DNA of 64,000 nucleotides from Cheiracanthium punctorium (GCA_038373885.1 JAWZYV010012253.1:186001-250000), one strand, 5' to 3'; positions 11,791 to 22,110 are shown, counted from the stretch's first letter. Notes: generated by a model from the letters alone, not told the origin. Numbers and translations: made by a program.

Positions 11791-12039
11791 CAGTGGCGGA
11801 TCCAGAAATTTTTTTTGGGAGGGGCTAAATTTTTTAAAAAGCTTATTTCATCCATTTAAAATGTACTACAAATAAAAATTTTAGTCTAAACCAATGTATT
11901 AGGCTTTTGGGAGGGGCTAAGTAATAAAATATGATCATTTTAGCTATTTAAAGTGTATAATGAAGCAGAATGTTACCCGTGAGCAATCTCTTTTGGGGGG
12001 GGCTGAAGCCCCCTAGCCCCTCCCCTGGATCCGCTAGTG
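11791..12039 (+). mobile_element. hAT-type MITE, CAGTGGCGGATCCAG family (copy 1)
   Basis: The 249-bp element begins CAGTGGCGGATCCAG and its right end reversed is CACTAGCGGATCCAG. It is flanked by a perfect 8-bp duplication gacccggg (11783-11790 and 12040-12047). The arms carry GGGAGGGGCTAA motifs. A second copy of exactly the same length lies in the opposite orientation at 33123-33371. Confidence 0.93.
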
Positions 12040-12289
12040 GACCCGGGCAAAGAATAAGAAGCTTTCTCATATGTTCAATACGAAATGCACTCACAGGATT
12101 ACAAATCGTCAATTTTTATTATTCCAGCCAAACTACTCAATTTGAATCAAAGTAAAAAATTTAATAATAATGATAGTCTGAAACACAAACAAATCGAAAA
12201 AAATATTTCATCAACGTCAAACAATAATATAAGCATTACACTATCTCCATATAAAACGCGCCTTCGCTTCATAAGCTCTTAGCCATCTC

Positions 12290-12560
12290 TTATTGGCTGA
12301 AAAAGAACCTGTTCCGGAGCAGCCTCTCCTATTGGCTGAAAAAGAACACGTTCTTTGATCACGACTCGAGGAGTTCTCCCAGCAGTCAGCGGGAACACCT
12401 AGTTCAACGTTCTTTTCCTGAGCTGGTGTTCTTTTTCGGAACGGAGAGCTGAGGCATTCTTTCAGGGAACGGAGTAAAAGGCGTTTCTTGCTGAACAGGT
12501 TAAAAGAACTGTTCTTCGGTGAAAGGTGTTCTTTCATTAAATCTGTTCCCTGATCTTTTG
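12290..12560. promoter_or_regulatory. Array of GAAC/GTTC half-sites in the hAT element
   Basis: A dense set of AAGAAC, GTTCTT and full palindromes such as GAACCTGTTC and GAACACGTTC, repeated between 12300 and 12560. Similar ones occur at both ends of the same element (11378-11460 and 13926-14005). In hAT elements such subterminal repeats commonly bind the transposase, so that role is a likely inference here. The 115-codon minus-strand frame that spans it (12241-12588) looks like a by-product of the repeats. Confidence 0.5.
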
Positions 12561-12611
12561 CTTTAATTAAGTTCTGAGCTAGGGTCAAAGTTGTAGACTT
12601 GGAGTCAGAAG

Positions 12612-13016
12612 CAAGGCCGTACTTAGACGGGGGGGGGAAAGGGCGGATTAAAGGGGGGCGGAGGGGGCGACCGCCCCCCCCCGAGAAAAAAGAAATTAAT
12701 GTAAAAGATCCTATTTTCCTTCCAAAAAATGGATGTATATGTCAATCCTCTAACTTACCGCCCCCCCCCTGACAAAAATGCATTAATCCGCCACTGGGGG
12801 GGTCCTATGAGTTCGGACGCCGCTCCCCCGAACTTATTATATTATGGGGTATGAAATGCAGTGATGTATAAATGAACGAAATGTTTGTGCAGTAATAAAA
12901 AAAAATTTAATCTTGCTAAATTAGACAGAAATTGGGTGTGGGGGATATATCCTGAAAATTTTATCCCGATATACGATGCTCCCCGACTCCGAAATTATTT
13001 TCTAGGTATGGCCCTG
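12612..13016. mobile_element. hAT-type element, CAAGGCCGTAC family, itself interrupted
   Basis: The left end is CAAGGCCGTACTTAG and the right end reversed is CAGGGCCATACCTAG. The flanking duplication is gtcagaag and gtcggaag (8 bp, one mismatch). It belongs to the same family as 34636-34827. A different element sits inside it at 12638-12796. The host at this point is the 2.67 kb hAT element, making this the middle layer of a three-deep nest. Confidence 0.85.
12638..12796. mobile_element. hAT-type MITE, GGGCGGATTAA family (copy 1, innermost)
   Basis: It begins AAGGGCGGATTAA and ends TTAATCCGCCACTG. The interior contains GTAAAAGATCCTATTTT and ATGGATGTATATGTCAAT, shared with copies at 41475-41652 and 47316-47440. 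It has G-runs on the left and C-runs on the right. The insertion point is a G-run, so the target duplication cannot be read exactly. Confidence 0.88.
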
Positions 13017-13206
13017 GTCGGAAGCCATTTAATCTGGATTTTCGGAGCCATGTAATTTTATATGCCAATGTCGTATTCATTTTCTTAAATCGTAGTCGAA
13101 GCAATCGACATATTTATACACTCGTATTATTTTTAATCTGGAGCCTGATACTTACAGCTTTTTAAACGGAGTCTTTAATTTTTAAGCTGGAGCATGTACT
13201 TTTTTA

Positions 13207-13350
13207 CCCTTTAAGGCGCAACCCTTTCCCAATGCTGAAAAAAGGGCGGCCGTTGCCATCGCTCGACTTAACTACTAGCAAGAGGGCGGACGATCGAAAC
13301 GTTCACCACTTGCCATAGATCTAGAGACCCTTTTTTTGACGACAGCTGCC
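13207..13350 (-). mobile_element. Half of a piggyBac-type foldback MITE (copy 3)
   Basis: From CCCTTTAAGGCGCAACCCTT onward this matches, in reverse, the right arm of the elements at 6379-6890 and 31766-32216, including the GCTGAAAAAAGGGC and GATCTAGAGACCC blocks. It stops at GACGACAGCTGCC, the centre of the palindrome in copy 1, so only one arm is present. The left flank reads TTTTA, possibly a mutated TTAA. Confidence 0.8.
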
Positions 13351-13444
13351 ATTAAAATATTTTTACAAAAAATTACTGTTAACATACTTGATTGAAGAAA
13401 GCCAGAATGTTGGTTGTAAAGTTTTTTTAAACATTTTACAATTG

Positions 13445-13828
13445 TTGTTGTTGTTGCTAATGCCCTCTGGCAACCCGCGGGGTGGTGCCAGATCCCTCAA
13501 ATAGGCAGGCGATGGGCGGAAGGGCTGCTTCCATTTTAATGAGCCCCAGTGTTAGGAACTCCGACTCAGCTTGGGGTCCCCTAATTTTGAACCAATTCCA
13601 GAGGAGGGACCCACCCCTGAAATCGGCACCCTCAGAGGTATCGTTTAACAATTTGGAGGACATTGAAGCCACGACGGATTTTACGTGCACCAGCTCTCAT
13701 TAGGGCACACGGTCCCACAGCAGTCGAGCCGAGAGGAAGTTGACCATCCCAAGCACTGGCCAATCCGGATGCTGCTTCACTTTTCGTGTTCTTATGGCAA
13801 CGGAGTTTAGTGCCCAGACCACTGCGGG
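13445..13828 (-). mobile_element. tRNA-related SINE, family 3 (copy B)
   Basis: A 384-bp minus-strand copy of the SINE at 10621-11227, with its (CAA)-type tail at the low-coordinate end and the CCGCAGTGGTCTG head near 13827. It is flanked by a perfect 11-bp target duplication ttttacaattg (13434-13444 and 13829-13839). It lies within the 2.67 kb hAT element, so it inserted after that element arrived. Confidence 0.93.
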
Positions 13829-14223
13829 TTTTACAATTGTACTAAAGTATAGTACATGTTAAAAAGACGTATATTTTCATTTTTAAATTGAATAAAATAG
13901 TCATAATAAAGCTACCATAAATCAAAGAACCTGTTCTCAAAAGAACAGGAAAAAGAACTGTTCTTTAAAAAAGAACGGGAACGGTGAACAACTGTTCTTT
14001 GAAAATAACGGTTTTCCCCACCTCTAATCCCTAGTTACAATAGTATGAAAGGAACGGGAAATGGCTAAAATGTGCTTCAGCCCACTGCATAGGGAAGTTT
14101 TTAGATAAGCGATAAATGCGCTAAGTACCTTAGAATTAGATATTTTAAAGCTGTGAGATGAGAAAATCTTGCATTTTCACGTGTCCATTATTGTTAGTTT
14201 GTAATCCAGCTACTGCGTGGCAT

Positions 14224-16162
14224 CCTAACTAATATTATAAATGCGAGAGTGAGTTTGTTTGTTTGTTTATGACGCTTTCACGCCTAAACCGCTGAATCGA
14301 TTAGGATGCATTTTGGTTTAGATATAGATGGGACCCTGGAGATGGTTATAGGCTACTTAGAATTTTAGATTTTTAATTACTTTTTAATTATTAATTAAAA
14401 ACCGCTTTTACGTTGCCATGCTTGGCGAGTTTCGCCCGTATCAAATGATTCATGTTTTGAGCTAACAAGAATGCTATTACTTCAACAAAGAAGCGCGTGC
14501 ATCTGAAAAACATTAAATACCCCGGAAATTAAGCCAGTTTTATGCCAAATCTATCTATCTGTAATAATAAAAATGAATGTTCTGCAGACAAATCTACAGA
14601 AAGTAGAGCTTTGAAAATTTGAGCATGACTGAGCCCATAACTTCGGTAAAGTGCATCTGAGGCTTCAGAATTTTGAAATTTTAACTATTAATTAAAAGAC
14701 GTTTTATCGCCCGCACAAAATGATTTATGCTTTTAAAATAAAGCAGAAATTCTATTTGCAAAATCACATGCATTTGAAAAACATGGAAATTATGTTGATT
14801 TTACGCCAAATTCAAAAGCATAAGGAAAGAAAAGGGTACTTATACGTATTATCCCAGCGGTCCGCCAAGACAAGCGATTTTTTGCCGAAATAAATGCCGG
14901 GCACATGAATTTATTAATGGTTTTGAATACGATTGGCAACAGTGTGGCAACTCATTTGACGAAAAAACAGTTTGGCGGGAATGACCGCCGGGATAATACG
15001 TAAGCACCAAGAAAAGTGCAGATGTGTTTCTTAAAGTTCATAAATTTCCAAATCCTACCAATAATATAAATGTGTACGTTTGTGTGTTTGGATGTTTTTG
15101 ACTGAATCACACAAAAATGGTTGAACGGATTTGGAAAAATTTGTAATGAAAATAGCTTATGCCCTGGATTAACATACAGGCAGCCTTTCAAGCATATAGC
15201 ATAAATAATTCTTTTACAAAGACACTGTAAATAATTCTAATGCATTGCGCTCTATGGAAATTTTGTAGCTACTAAACCGATTCTAAAACTTTTTTAACGG
15301 ATTGAAAGTTACATTATTCCTGAGTATTATTGTTTGTTTGTTTTAGGATTAAGACCGATTGACTGCACTAGGGTCCTAAGCCTATATGCCGAATTCCTCT
15401 GTGGGGGACTTTCTAAGGGATCCTAGCCCGTATTTACGCGAGGTTTTTTAGAAAACCACGGTAGGTCGACAGGCGCGATCGGGGTTTGAACCTGGCACCT
15501 CCCGCCTTGCAGTTTTGAGAGCAGAACTTCTTAGACACTGGTGGCATCCTAAGTGTTATAGGCTACCTTTAATGCATATATCACAGATAGTTCTTTTACA
15601 GGGATGCTAATAAGAATTACATTACGCTCTATGTGCATCTCTGTAAGTACTGAACCGATTCCTAAACTTTTTTTACTGATAGTAAGCTACACTATTCTTG
15701 AGTATTATAGGCTAAAATTCATGCATGTAGCGTAAATAGTTCCCTTACAGGAACACTCAAAATAATTCTAATACATTGCGCTCTGTGGGTATCTCTGTAA
15801 CTACAGAACCGAGTCTAAAACTTTTTCAGTAACAGAAAGCTGCTCTATTCCTGATTAACATAGACTAAAATTCATGCATATAGCATAAATATTTCTTTTA
15901 CAAAACAGTTCGCAAATACTGTCGTAACTGTCTCTATTCGCCAAATGCCTGAAAAAAATCTAAATTTAGTAACTCTGCATATTCTCTTATTTTAAATGAA
16001 GTATACTACCGTGCATTATACTTCATTTGAAACATGTAAAAAGCAAATAATATTTAAATGCAGTTTCTTTTGTCGCAACAATATTTGTTATTCACACATA
16101 CTACATTTCTCTCGGGACCTAATTCTAAAGCCGACGCGGACGAAGTCGCGGGTAGTAGCTAG
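14224..16162 (+). mobile_element. Helentron-like element (copy 1) with internal tandem units
   Basis: It begins CTAACTAATATTATAAATGC followed by a TTTG repeat. It ends with a GC-rich hairpin (CGCGGACGAAGTCGCGGG near 16134-16152) and then GTAGTAGCTAGT. This layout matches the CTAG-ended Helitron/Helentron group described in arthropods. Between about 15170 and 15960 are four diverged direct units of roughly 150-180 bp with the landmarks GCATATAGCATAAAT, CATTGCGCTCT and ACCGATTCTAAAACTTTTT. The first part (14300-14960) contains two diverged copies of another block. No Rep/helicase frame is visible. It could be two adjacent elements rather than one. Confidence 0.65.
15331..15553 (-). mobile_element. 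tRNA-derived SINE, family 4
   Basis: On the minus strand there is a B box (GGTTCAAACCCCGATC) preceded by a tRNA-like head (CACCAGTGTCTAAGAAG). Landmarks GTGGTTTTCTAAAAAACCTC and GTGCAGTCAATCGGTC follow, ending in an AACAAACAAACA tail. It splits one of the tandem units of the Helentron-like element, so it is younger than that array. Only a partial flanking repeat (tattat/gttat) is visible. Confidence 0.75.
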
Positions 16163-16840
16163 TACGTAAATAAAAGTTATGAATAAGCTTGCTCCATTTG
16201 ACGTCATTGAACTGTTAATTTGGATTTTTGCACATGCATTATTGTTATTACGCTGATTCTTACATCTAGTTGTTGCGGTTCGCGCATACGTTAGCGTATT
16301 ATATAAGTAGATTTAAAACTAATATATATATATTTTTTTTTTTTTGTCATATTTCAAGTGTTTTCCTAAATGCTTTACTTTTCTTATGTGTTTTGTTTAT
16401 TTGTCTGTTAATTTATTCATAATTTCGACTTCAATCTCGTTTTCATTGCTATTTATGTATTCAACGCATTTGCTTCTGTGATAGGTTCAGGAATGTTTTT
16501 CCTGCTCCTGGAGTTACCTGGAACTTTCATATCTCTCAAAACATATAGAGAGTTTATTTCATGATTAAGTAAGTTTAACAGAAAGCTATTGTATTTGATT
16601 AATTTGTCTTATTTTATGAATATTAATAGACTAAAATAATTTACAAACAGCTGTAATTTCGTAAAATGCTGATAATATACAAAGTGTCCTTCTCTTTATG
16701 TCATTAAATAACATTCACTAAATCGTTAGTCATAGGTATGTGCTTCAAAAACTCACAAAAATATGTCTTTTATTCTTGTCTGTCCAAAAAATTTAGGGAG
16801 GGCAGAGTGCATGCACTAAGACGCACGGGATAGAATAGTA
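16163..16840. other. AT-rich, no feature seen
   Basis: T-rich DNA with (AT) and T runs near 16324-16345. No gene or bounded repeat. Confidence 0.5.
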
Positions 16841-16885
16841 ATGCCCAGCCCACACAGCAATCTAGTTGGACAGTGACTTTGTGGC

Positions 16886-17191
16886 GACGTTACATTTAGT
16901 TACTTTACATCAGAAATGGGATGCGTAACGTCATGTAGATCTGTAACGTCACGTCGTGTCAAACGTATAATGTCGCAGTGTATTTGATAATTAGTCATAA
17001 TGGGACGTCACTTCGCCACTGTATGACAAACATGTGTATTACAATGATGTTGCAGGGACATCCATGATGGTCACTATGTGACCTCACAACAATGGTCTCA
17101 GATGGCCATTTATCAGTCACCACCAAACATCACGACGGCTATTGTTACAAAGTCATAGTATGATCAGTATTCATTACATGTTGTGACGTCA
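16886..17191. promoter_or_regulatory. Cluster of ACGTCA (CRE-like) motifs
   Basis: ACGTCA occurs at 16928, 16946 and 17005, and a full palindromic TGACGTCA at 17184-17191. Related GACGTTAC and GTGACCTCAC words lie in between. TGACGTCA is the consensus for CREB/ATF-type bZIP factors. The surrounding text is loosely repetitive (GTCAC, TGTGAC), so this could be a decayed minisatellite rather than a regulatory element. Confidence 0.3.
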
Positions 17192-17884
17192 CAGTGCAAC
17201 ATGGGCGCGAAATCGCAACCCCCCCCCCGTTTACGTAGTCATCTACCAGATAATACCAGGCATATATATATACTTAAATGTGGTCAAGACCAGTCAAATT
17301 TACAATTATAAATTGTTAAACATCAATTCATTTTTAGTAAAGTACACTCTGAGTATGATAATTAAAAGATTGCATAATAATTTTAATGACTTGGTTTTCA
17401 TCGAAATAACTCTCTGTTTACAAAACCTGAAATATTAACTCATTTCATTTTGCTTGAAATAGATTAACATCCCTAAAATGTACTTGGAGCAATGACTGCC
17501 AACAGAGCATAACACACCGAAACAGTTTATTTTTTCCTATGGAAGACTTTAAATCAGATAATTCCCAAAATTTCAAACAACCGTAAAATAATTGGCAGAT
17601 TATGTGGAAGTAAATTGTACTTTAATTTTGGCGTTTTGATAAAATCTCCCCCCAACCTGGTTTAAATATTAGATGCATATCAATTTCAGAAAGGTAGTAT
17701 AGTATAGCATAACAATAGCGAACATGAACATCTTAGCATTCGATACATATAATATTTACAGCAGATGCGTGTAGAAAACAAACCGAAATTAGAGTTTCCA
17801 AACTCTGTGAAGATGTTGTCCATCTAATGTGCAAATTTGGAATGATAGAATATGTGCGGAAGTACAAAACAATACCACCTTTAA

Positions 17885-18166
17885 AAAAATAAATTTAAAA
17901 ATGTAAAAATATGTCGGAAAATAATCTGCTTTGAAGCTGCATGGATCGGAAAAAGACTTCGTGAGGAATTAGAAACCTCTTCGATAGATCAGGTGAAATG
18001 CTGTCGACAAGGAAATAAAGAGGCTGTCAAGTTCGGGAAGTCAAACGTCGACAACTTATTAGTGGATCGGTATAGTGACATTTTAAGCCGATCCAGATCG
18101 ACGGACTATCCGAGCATGAAAAGAGAAGAAATCGACAGTTTCCACTCCCCACCCTCCCATCTACAG
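17885..18166 (+). CDS. Open frame with coding-like composition, possible exon or relic
   Basis: A 94-codon stretch without a stop, lacking an early ATG. From about 17930 it reads like protein, with segments FEAAWIGKRLREELE, GNKEAVKFGKSNVDNLL and SRSRSTDYPSMKREEID, in less AT-rich DNA than its flanks. A possible acceptor (ctgctttgaag) precedes it at 17935. The frame runs three bases into the pogo-type element starting at 18164 and stops there, so any true downstream end may have been cut off. I do not recognise the family. Confidence 0.27.
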
Positions 18167-18674
18167 TAGAGTCCCGATAATCCAAGTTGATTGGGACCGA
18201 CACCAAATCGGATTACTGAAAACTTGGAATATGCGGACTACATAATAAAATCGAGAAGAAAAATTCAGTTTTACAAATGCTTGCACATTCAGAGAGATCA
18301 AATAGTGAAAAAAAAATAATGAACACACAAATTTGTAAATATATACAATGCATCAAAAAACAACCCGCTATGTTTTTTTTTTTTTCCAATTAGCGATCTT
18401 AGCGTAATCCATGAGTGTTATTATGTGTAACCCCTGCAAAAGAGCTACGAATGCTATGCTCAAACTTTCCGATAGGAAGTTTGTTGCCATAAACCAAATG
18501 TACAACAAATGTATTTCACAAATGTACGTAATGTATTTTTAAAAACATCACGTTAACTTGATTTAATGTTTAAAACGGAATTCTAAGTTGTTTGTTTTTG
18601 AGTATAAAGTTTAACTATACCTCGGATTAAACAGATCTTGGATTAACAGAACTCGGATTATCGGGAATCTTCTG
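18164..18674. mobile_element. pogo/Tigger-type MITE (511 bp)
   Basis: The left end is CAGTAGAGTCCCGATAATCC and the right end reversed is CAGAAGATTCCCGATAATCC. The element is flanked by TA on both sides (18162-18163 and 18675-18676), the target of the Tc1/mariner-pogo superfamily, whose pogo/Tigger branch typically has CAGT-starting ends of this kind. The interior is AT-rich with no transposase frame. Confidence 0.88.
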
Positions 18675-18951
18675 TATTTGCTTATGAAACACAGAACACT
18701 TGGAGAATAAACAAAAGAGGATCCAAGACAAGACCCCTGATTACCACGCAGGCACAGTCTAGAGCTCTCAAAATAATTGAGTTGGGAGGGATGCGGGATG
18801 AGACAAAGATTAGCACATTTACGAGAAGAGACAGTCCTAAATCTCATTTCTACACTTACGCAGGGATTTTGCTATTAAAGTGGAAAAGCTTTTCAGTTGC
18901 TAAGCGAGATGAGACAGTCCTTTTTTTCTCGTCTCGCTAACATGCCAAAAG

Positions 18952-19278
18952 CCTCGATTACACACGCTTAAACCCAAAGAGAGAAAAAAACGATACATTG
19001 GGGAGCGATCCGTTTCCATGGAAACCTACCGGTATTTCCACGAAAGTGCTCTTTAAGTAGTCTTTCTTCTGAGACTTCCCTCCTGGCTTCGTCTTAGAAT
19101 TCCCCTCCTCGCTTCTTCTTTTTTCGGAGAATTCCCCTACACGCTTATTGTTATATTTCGCTCCGCCTTTGTGGTCGAAAAACGCTTCTAAAGGAGAAGA
19201 CCACTTTTGAAAACTGGGCCAAAAATCGCTCCGACTGATCGAATTTCGCTCGTTTGGTTTAAGCGTGCAAGGTCGGAC
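18952..19278. mobile_element. Inverted-repeat element spanned by the longest open frame
   Basis: The left end CCTCGATTACACACGCTTAA and the right end reversed (CCGACCTTGCACGCTTAAAC) share a core CACGCTTAAACC. The interior is GC-richer than its surroundings. The longest open frame of the window (157 codons, minus strand, 19431 to 18958) runs across it but has no recognisable domain and ends inside the left repeat, so I treat it as incidental. No target duplication is clear. GTCTCGC words recur just outside on both sides. Confidence 0.45.
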
Positions 19279-20318
19279 ACGAGTTAAAAAAAAAAAAGAA
19301 GCTTGTTTCGTCTCGCAAAGGAGCTGCAAAGCTTTGGTTCCTCTCGCAAAACCCCTACAGCATAGTAATGATAAAAATGCCTCTCGTCTCGCACCCATCC
19401 CCAGATTGATTACAAAAACAATTTCCAACAAATTATATTTGCTCTTTCCAACAAATTCTATTTACGACTCAGTAGCGAATAGTAACTTCTGTTCTTATTA
19501 TCATTGCAAAGATGCGCGCAAGCTCATGTGCTGGGCTACAAATCGAGCAGACCAAGACACATAACAGGAAGCTACGATGGCAGCCGAAGGAGAATCCTTG
19601 CCCTCTGCATTTTGGCAACAATGGAAGTGAACAGATACAAAACAAAAATCAATGCAAAAGAGCTAGAAATATTATATACTTAGGTTTTGGCGGAGAATAT
19701 TCGTTTAAACCCAAATTATTTTACAAACCACTTTTAATTCTAAGCGTAGAAATAGGTCGTAATCAAGGGGCTTAAACCCTCCCCCCGTCCCCCAGAAACT
19801 TTCAGGCCCATAAATTACTACTTGTAGAAGTGGACTGAATAAGCTACCATCATTGGTGTATCTAGGGAAGAGGTGGCCAAACTTTTCCACATCATGCACC
19901 ATTTTTTCCAAACGACTTGAGATACGCCATACAACTTAAGCATCTTTTTAACGTCTTCGTGTTCAAGGGTAGAGTTGGAACGTGTGAACATGAGATGGAA
20001 AGTGTTGTTTTGAGGATGAGGAGTCTAGAATTAATTTCTCACATATTGGGTAGGGATTCAGAGATGGTTTCATGACAATGTATTTCGGAGTGCAGAACGG
20101 CTTCCTTTTGACATAGCATCATACATTGTAAGAAATACGGCATTTTCGAGTTTGAAATATCCAAGTCTGAAATCTGTAGGAAAAAAGATCCAATACGCCA
20201 CTCGGATTTATCCAATGTGCCAAACTTTGGCCACTCGTAATCCAGGATATGGTAGACAGGGCATGCGCCATGGTTGTCATTTGAAAGGGGCGCAGATTTT
20301 CTTTGAGAGAAGAAATAT

Positions 20319-20490
20319 AGTGCCCCTGTTCGCTCCACGATTGTAAGGCCGTGTCAGCAGCAATTTTTCCTTCTGTATCCATCGTTGCTTCCCGGCATGG
20401 GTCTTTTAATACCCCTGTTGCAGTACAGTGCATGCTCCTTCGCATAAACACTGTATCGCAGTAGGGCGTACTCGCAACCATGGGTCCGAA
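20319..20490 (+). repeat. Dispersed repeat shared with 44.8-45.0 kb
   Basis: The segment from CCCCTGTTCGCTCC through CATCGTTGCTTCCCGGCATG and GGTCTTTTAA is repeated in diverged form at 44800-45007, partly in reverse. Unique sequence lies on either side. The 99- and 133-codon minus-strand frames overlapping it have no recognisable motif and are probably spurious. Confidence 0.5.
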
Positions 20491-20636
20491 CAGGTTAAAT
20501 TCAATAAGACACCGAAACATTTATTTTGAATCACTGTCATTAGAACCTGTATCTATGCCAGTTTTTTCATTTGCATAATGAACCCTCACGACAGAAACCA
20601 TTTCCAAAAGTCATTTTAAAGAAATTTTAAAATTAC

Positions 20637-20667
20637 CATACGGATGAAGTGATCAGTGTCGTTCTTA
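20637..20667 (-). CDS. Micro-exon-like segment (very tentative)
   Basis: On the minus strand a strong acceptor (attattctcttttag) precedes 31 bases, then a gtaatt donor. One frame reads KNDTDHFIRM. It is short and its phase does not fit the neighbouring candidates, so it may well be chance. Confidence 0.12.
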
Positions 20668-21024
20668 CTAAAAGAGAATAATGCTTAGAAGAATTCGTTG
20701 TCTGACATGGATGGCTCTGCTTCACCTAGGTACGTTACTGACAACTGTACTCCCCATCCCCAGAAATTTTTTCCGGGCTAAGGCGCATTTCATTCACTAA
20801 CTCACTGCATCAAAAGAATCTTGCAATGAACACCTGGGGTCGGACGTTACTTCGAGTGCAAACCGCTTCGTTTTTTGCACAATAAAAAAGCTAAGTGCAT
20901 GAAATGGATTTGAGAAGAAGATAAAAATTACAGCTATAAACTCCGGGACTCGTAATATCCAGCTATTAGCCCCCAAGATGAAGTAACAGGCCACAATATG
21001 AGTAAGGAAAAAACTTGACCTTAC

Positions 21025-21092
21025 TTTCAAGGAATATACCATCATTGGAACATAGAACGGAAGAATTTCATCTCTCCAAAAAACTGTGACTG
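21025..21092 (-). CDS. Candidate internal exon (unrecognised)
   Basis: On the minus strand the frame reads VTVFWRDEILPFYVPMMVYS before a good gtaagg donor at 21019-21024. A possible acceptor (catcttcag) lies just upstream of 21092, preceded by a pyrimidine tract. Only one frame is open. The aromatic and hydrophobic pattern would suit the edge of a membrane helix, but I cannot assign a family. The frame continues past both splice sites in the 115-codon open frame 20797-21144, so the splice sites rather than the open frame make the case. Confidence 0.28.
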
Positions 21093-22018
21093 CTGAAGAT
21101 GACTTCCCATTAAGAGTGAATGAAAAAAAGGTACAGAAGCCCACTTACGCTTTATTGTTATTATTATTTCTATTCAAAGATTTTTTTAAGTGGCATGCTT
21201 TCTTTAAGCTGCTGCCACGAACTACAGTTTTTAACGGCCTCTCTTCACCTGTAAGAGTTCGACCTTGAAACACGACCAGGTTCACAGGTTAAATGTCAGA
21301 CAGGAAGAGAAAATAAAAAAGATGTAAACTTGGGTAAGGCTCCTTTTCAATCATAGTGTCGTTAAACTTTTTAAGGGGAGGTTACCAACATGAGGCTAGG
21401 TATGCAGATAACGAATAGTTACTCTATGTCAGAAAGAAGAAGTGTGAATTCATACTATGTGGCCAAAAGTAATGGACGTCTTGGATGTTAGACATTTTTT
21501 CAGATTTCTTAAGAAATTCTTGACGGATTGTTTTGCAACTTCAGGGCTGTAAAGAACATGTTTAAATTTACACTTCTCGTTAATGATTGCCTCACGAGTT
21601 TATTTGGGGGATCGGCAACAAATTAAATAATAAAATGACTATCTTAAAATGTTGGAAAATATCTCTAACTTTTACAACACAAATTACTAGATCTGAGCAA
21701 TAGAGCAATGCCTATATAGCATATGTTTCATTGTTAGCGTAGAACTGGAAAGAATCATTCCTTACATAGAGTTTTGCTTGTATAATATCTCACGCTGCAA
21801 ACGAAAGCTATAGATGATTTTGTATTAAAAAATCATAGTTCAATAAATATTAAATTCCACTTATAAATACAGCTTTTCATTATTCCACTCAAGACAAATT
21901 TCCCCAATGGTAATGACACATTGACTTTGAAAGTTCTAGGCTTATTAAAAACTAAAAAATGTATCGAAATCAATTGAATTTGACATCTTCATTCACTAAA
22001 TACAAAACATTCCCTTAC

Positions 22019-22110
22019 CTTTGACGAATATTTTTGTATCTATCCAAGTAGGAGGACAAAACCTTTACCAAGGAGACTTTTAATTCGCACATGTAATAAA
22101 TCGATAGTAA
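22019..22110 (-). CDS. Candidate internal exon (unrecognised)
   Basis: On the minus strand, acceptor gttgtag is followed by 30 in-phase codons and two bases, then a near-consensus donor (caaag/gtaagg, with GTAAGG at 22013-22018). The translation includes MCELKVSLVKVLSSYLDRYK. There is an in-frame stop just upstream of the acceptor, as expected for an intron. Nothing I recognise, and a chance match is possible in a 64 kb search. Confidence 0.27.

Larger units (their letters stand above)
11360..14026. mobile_element. hAT element, 2.67 kb, heavily nested
   Basis: Terminal inverted repeats TAGAGATGGGGAAA and TAGAGGTGGGGAAAA (the latter from the right end, reversed) bound a 2667-bp unit. It is flanked by a perfect 8-bp target duplication, atccctag (11352-11359 and 14027-14034), which is diagnostic of hAT-like transposition. 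Both ends, and a block at 12300-12560, are packed with GAAC and GTTC half-sites. The interior holds other insertions (11791-12039, 12612-13016 with a further element inside it, 13207-13350 and 13445-13828). Without them the element would be about 1.4-1.5 kb. No transposase frame is recognisable, so this is a non-autonomous or gutted copy. Confidence 0.9.

Noticed and set aside
12241..12588. 115-codon minus-strand open frame
   Set aside because: It is generated by the GAAC/GTTC repeat array of the hAT element.
18958..19431. 157-codon minus-strand open frame, the longest in the window
   Set aside because: It spans an inverted-repeat element, ends inside its left repeat, and has no recognisable domain. 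The local GC content explains the length.
20119..20520. 133-codon minus-strand open frame
   Set aside because: It overlaps a dispersed repeat and another open frame on the same strand. No domain.
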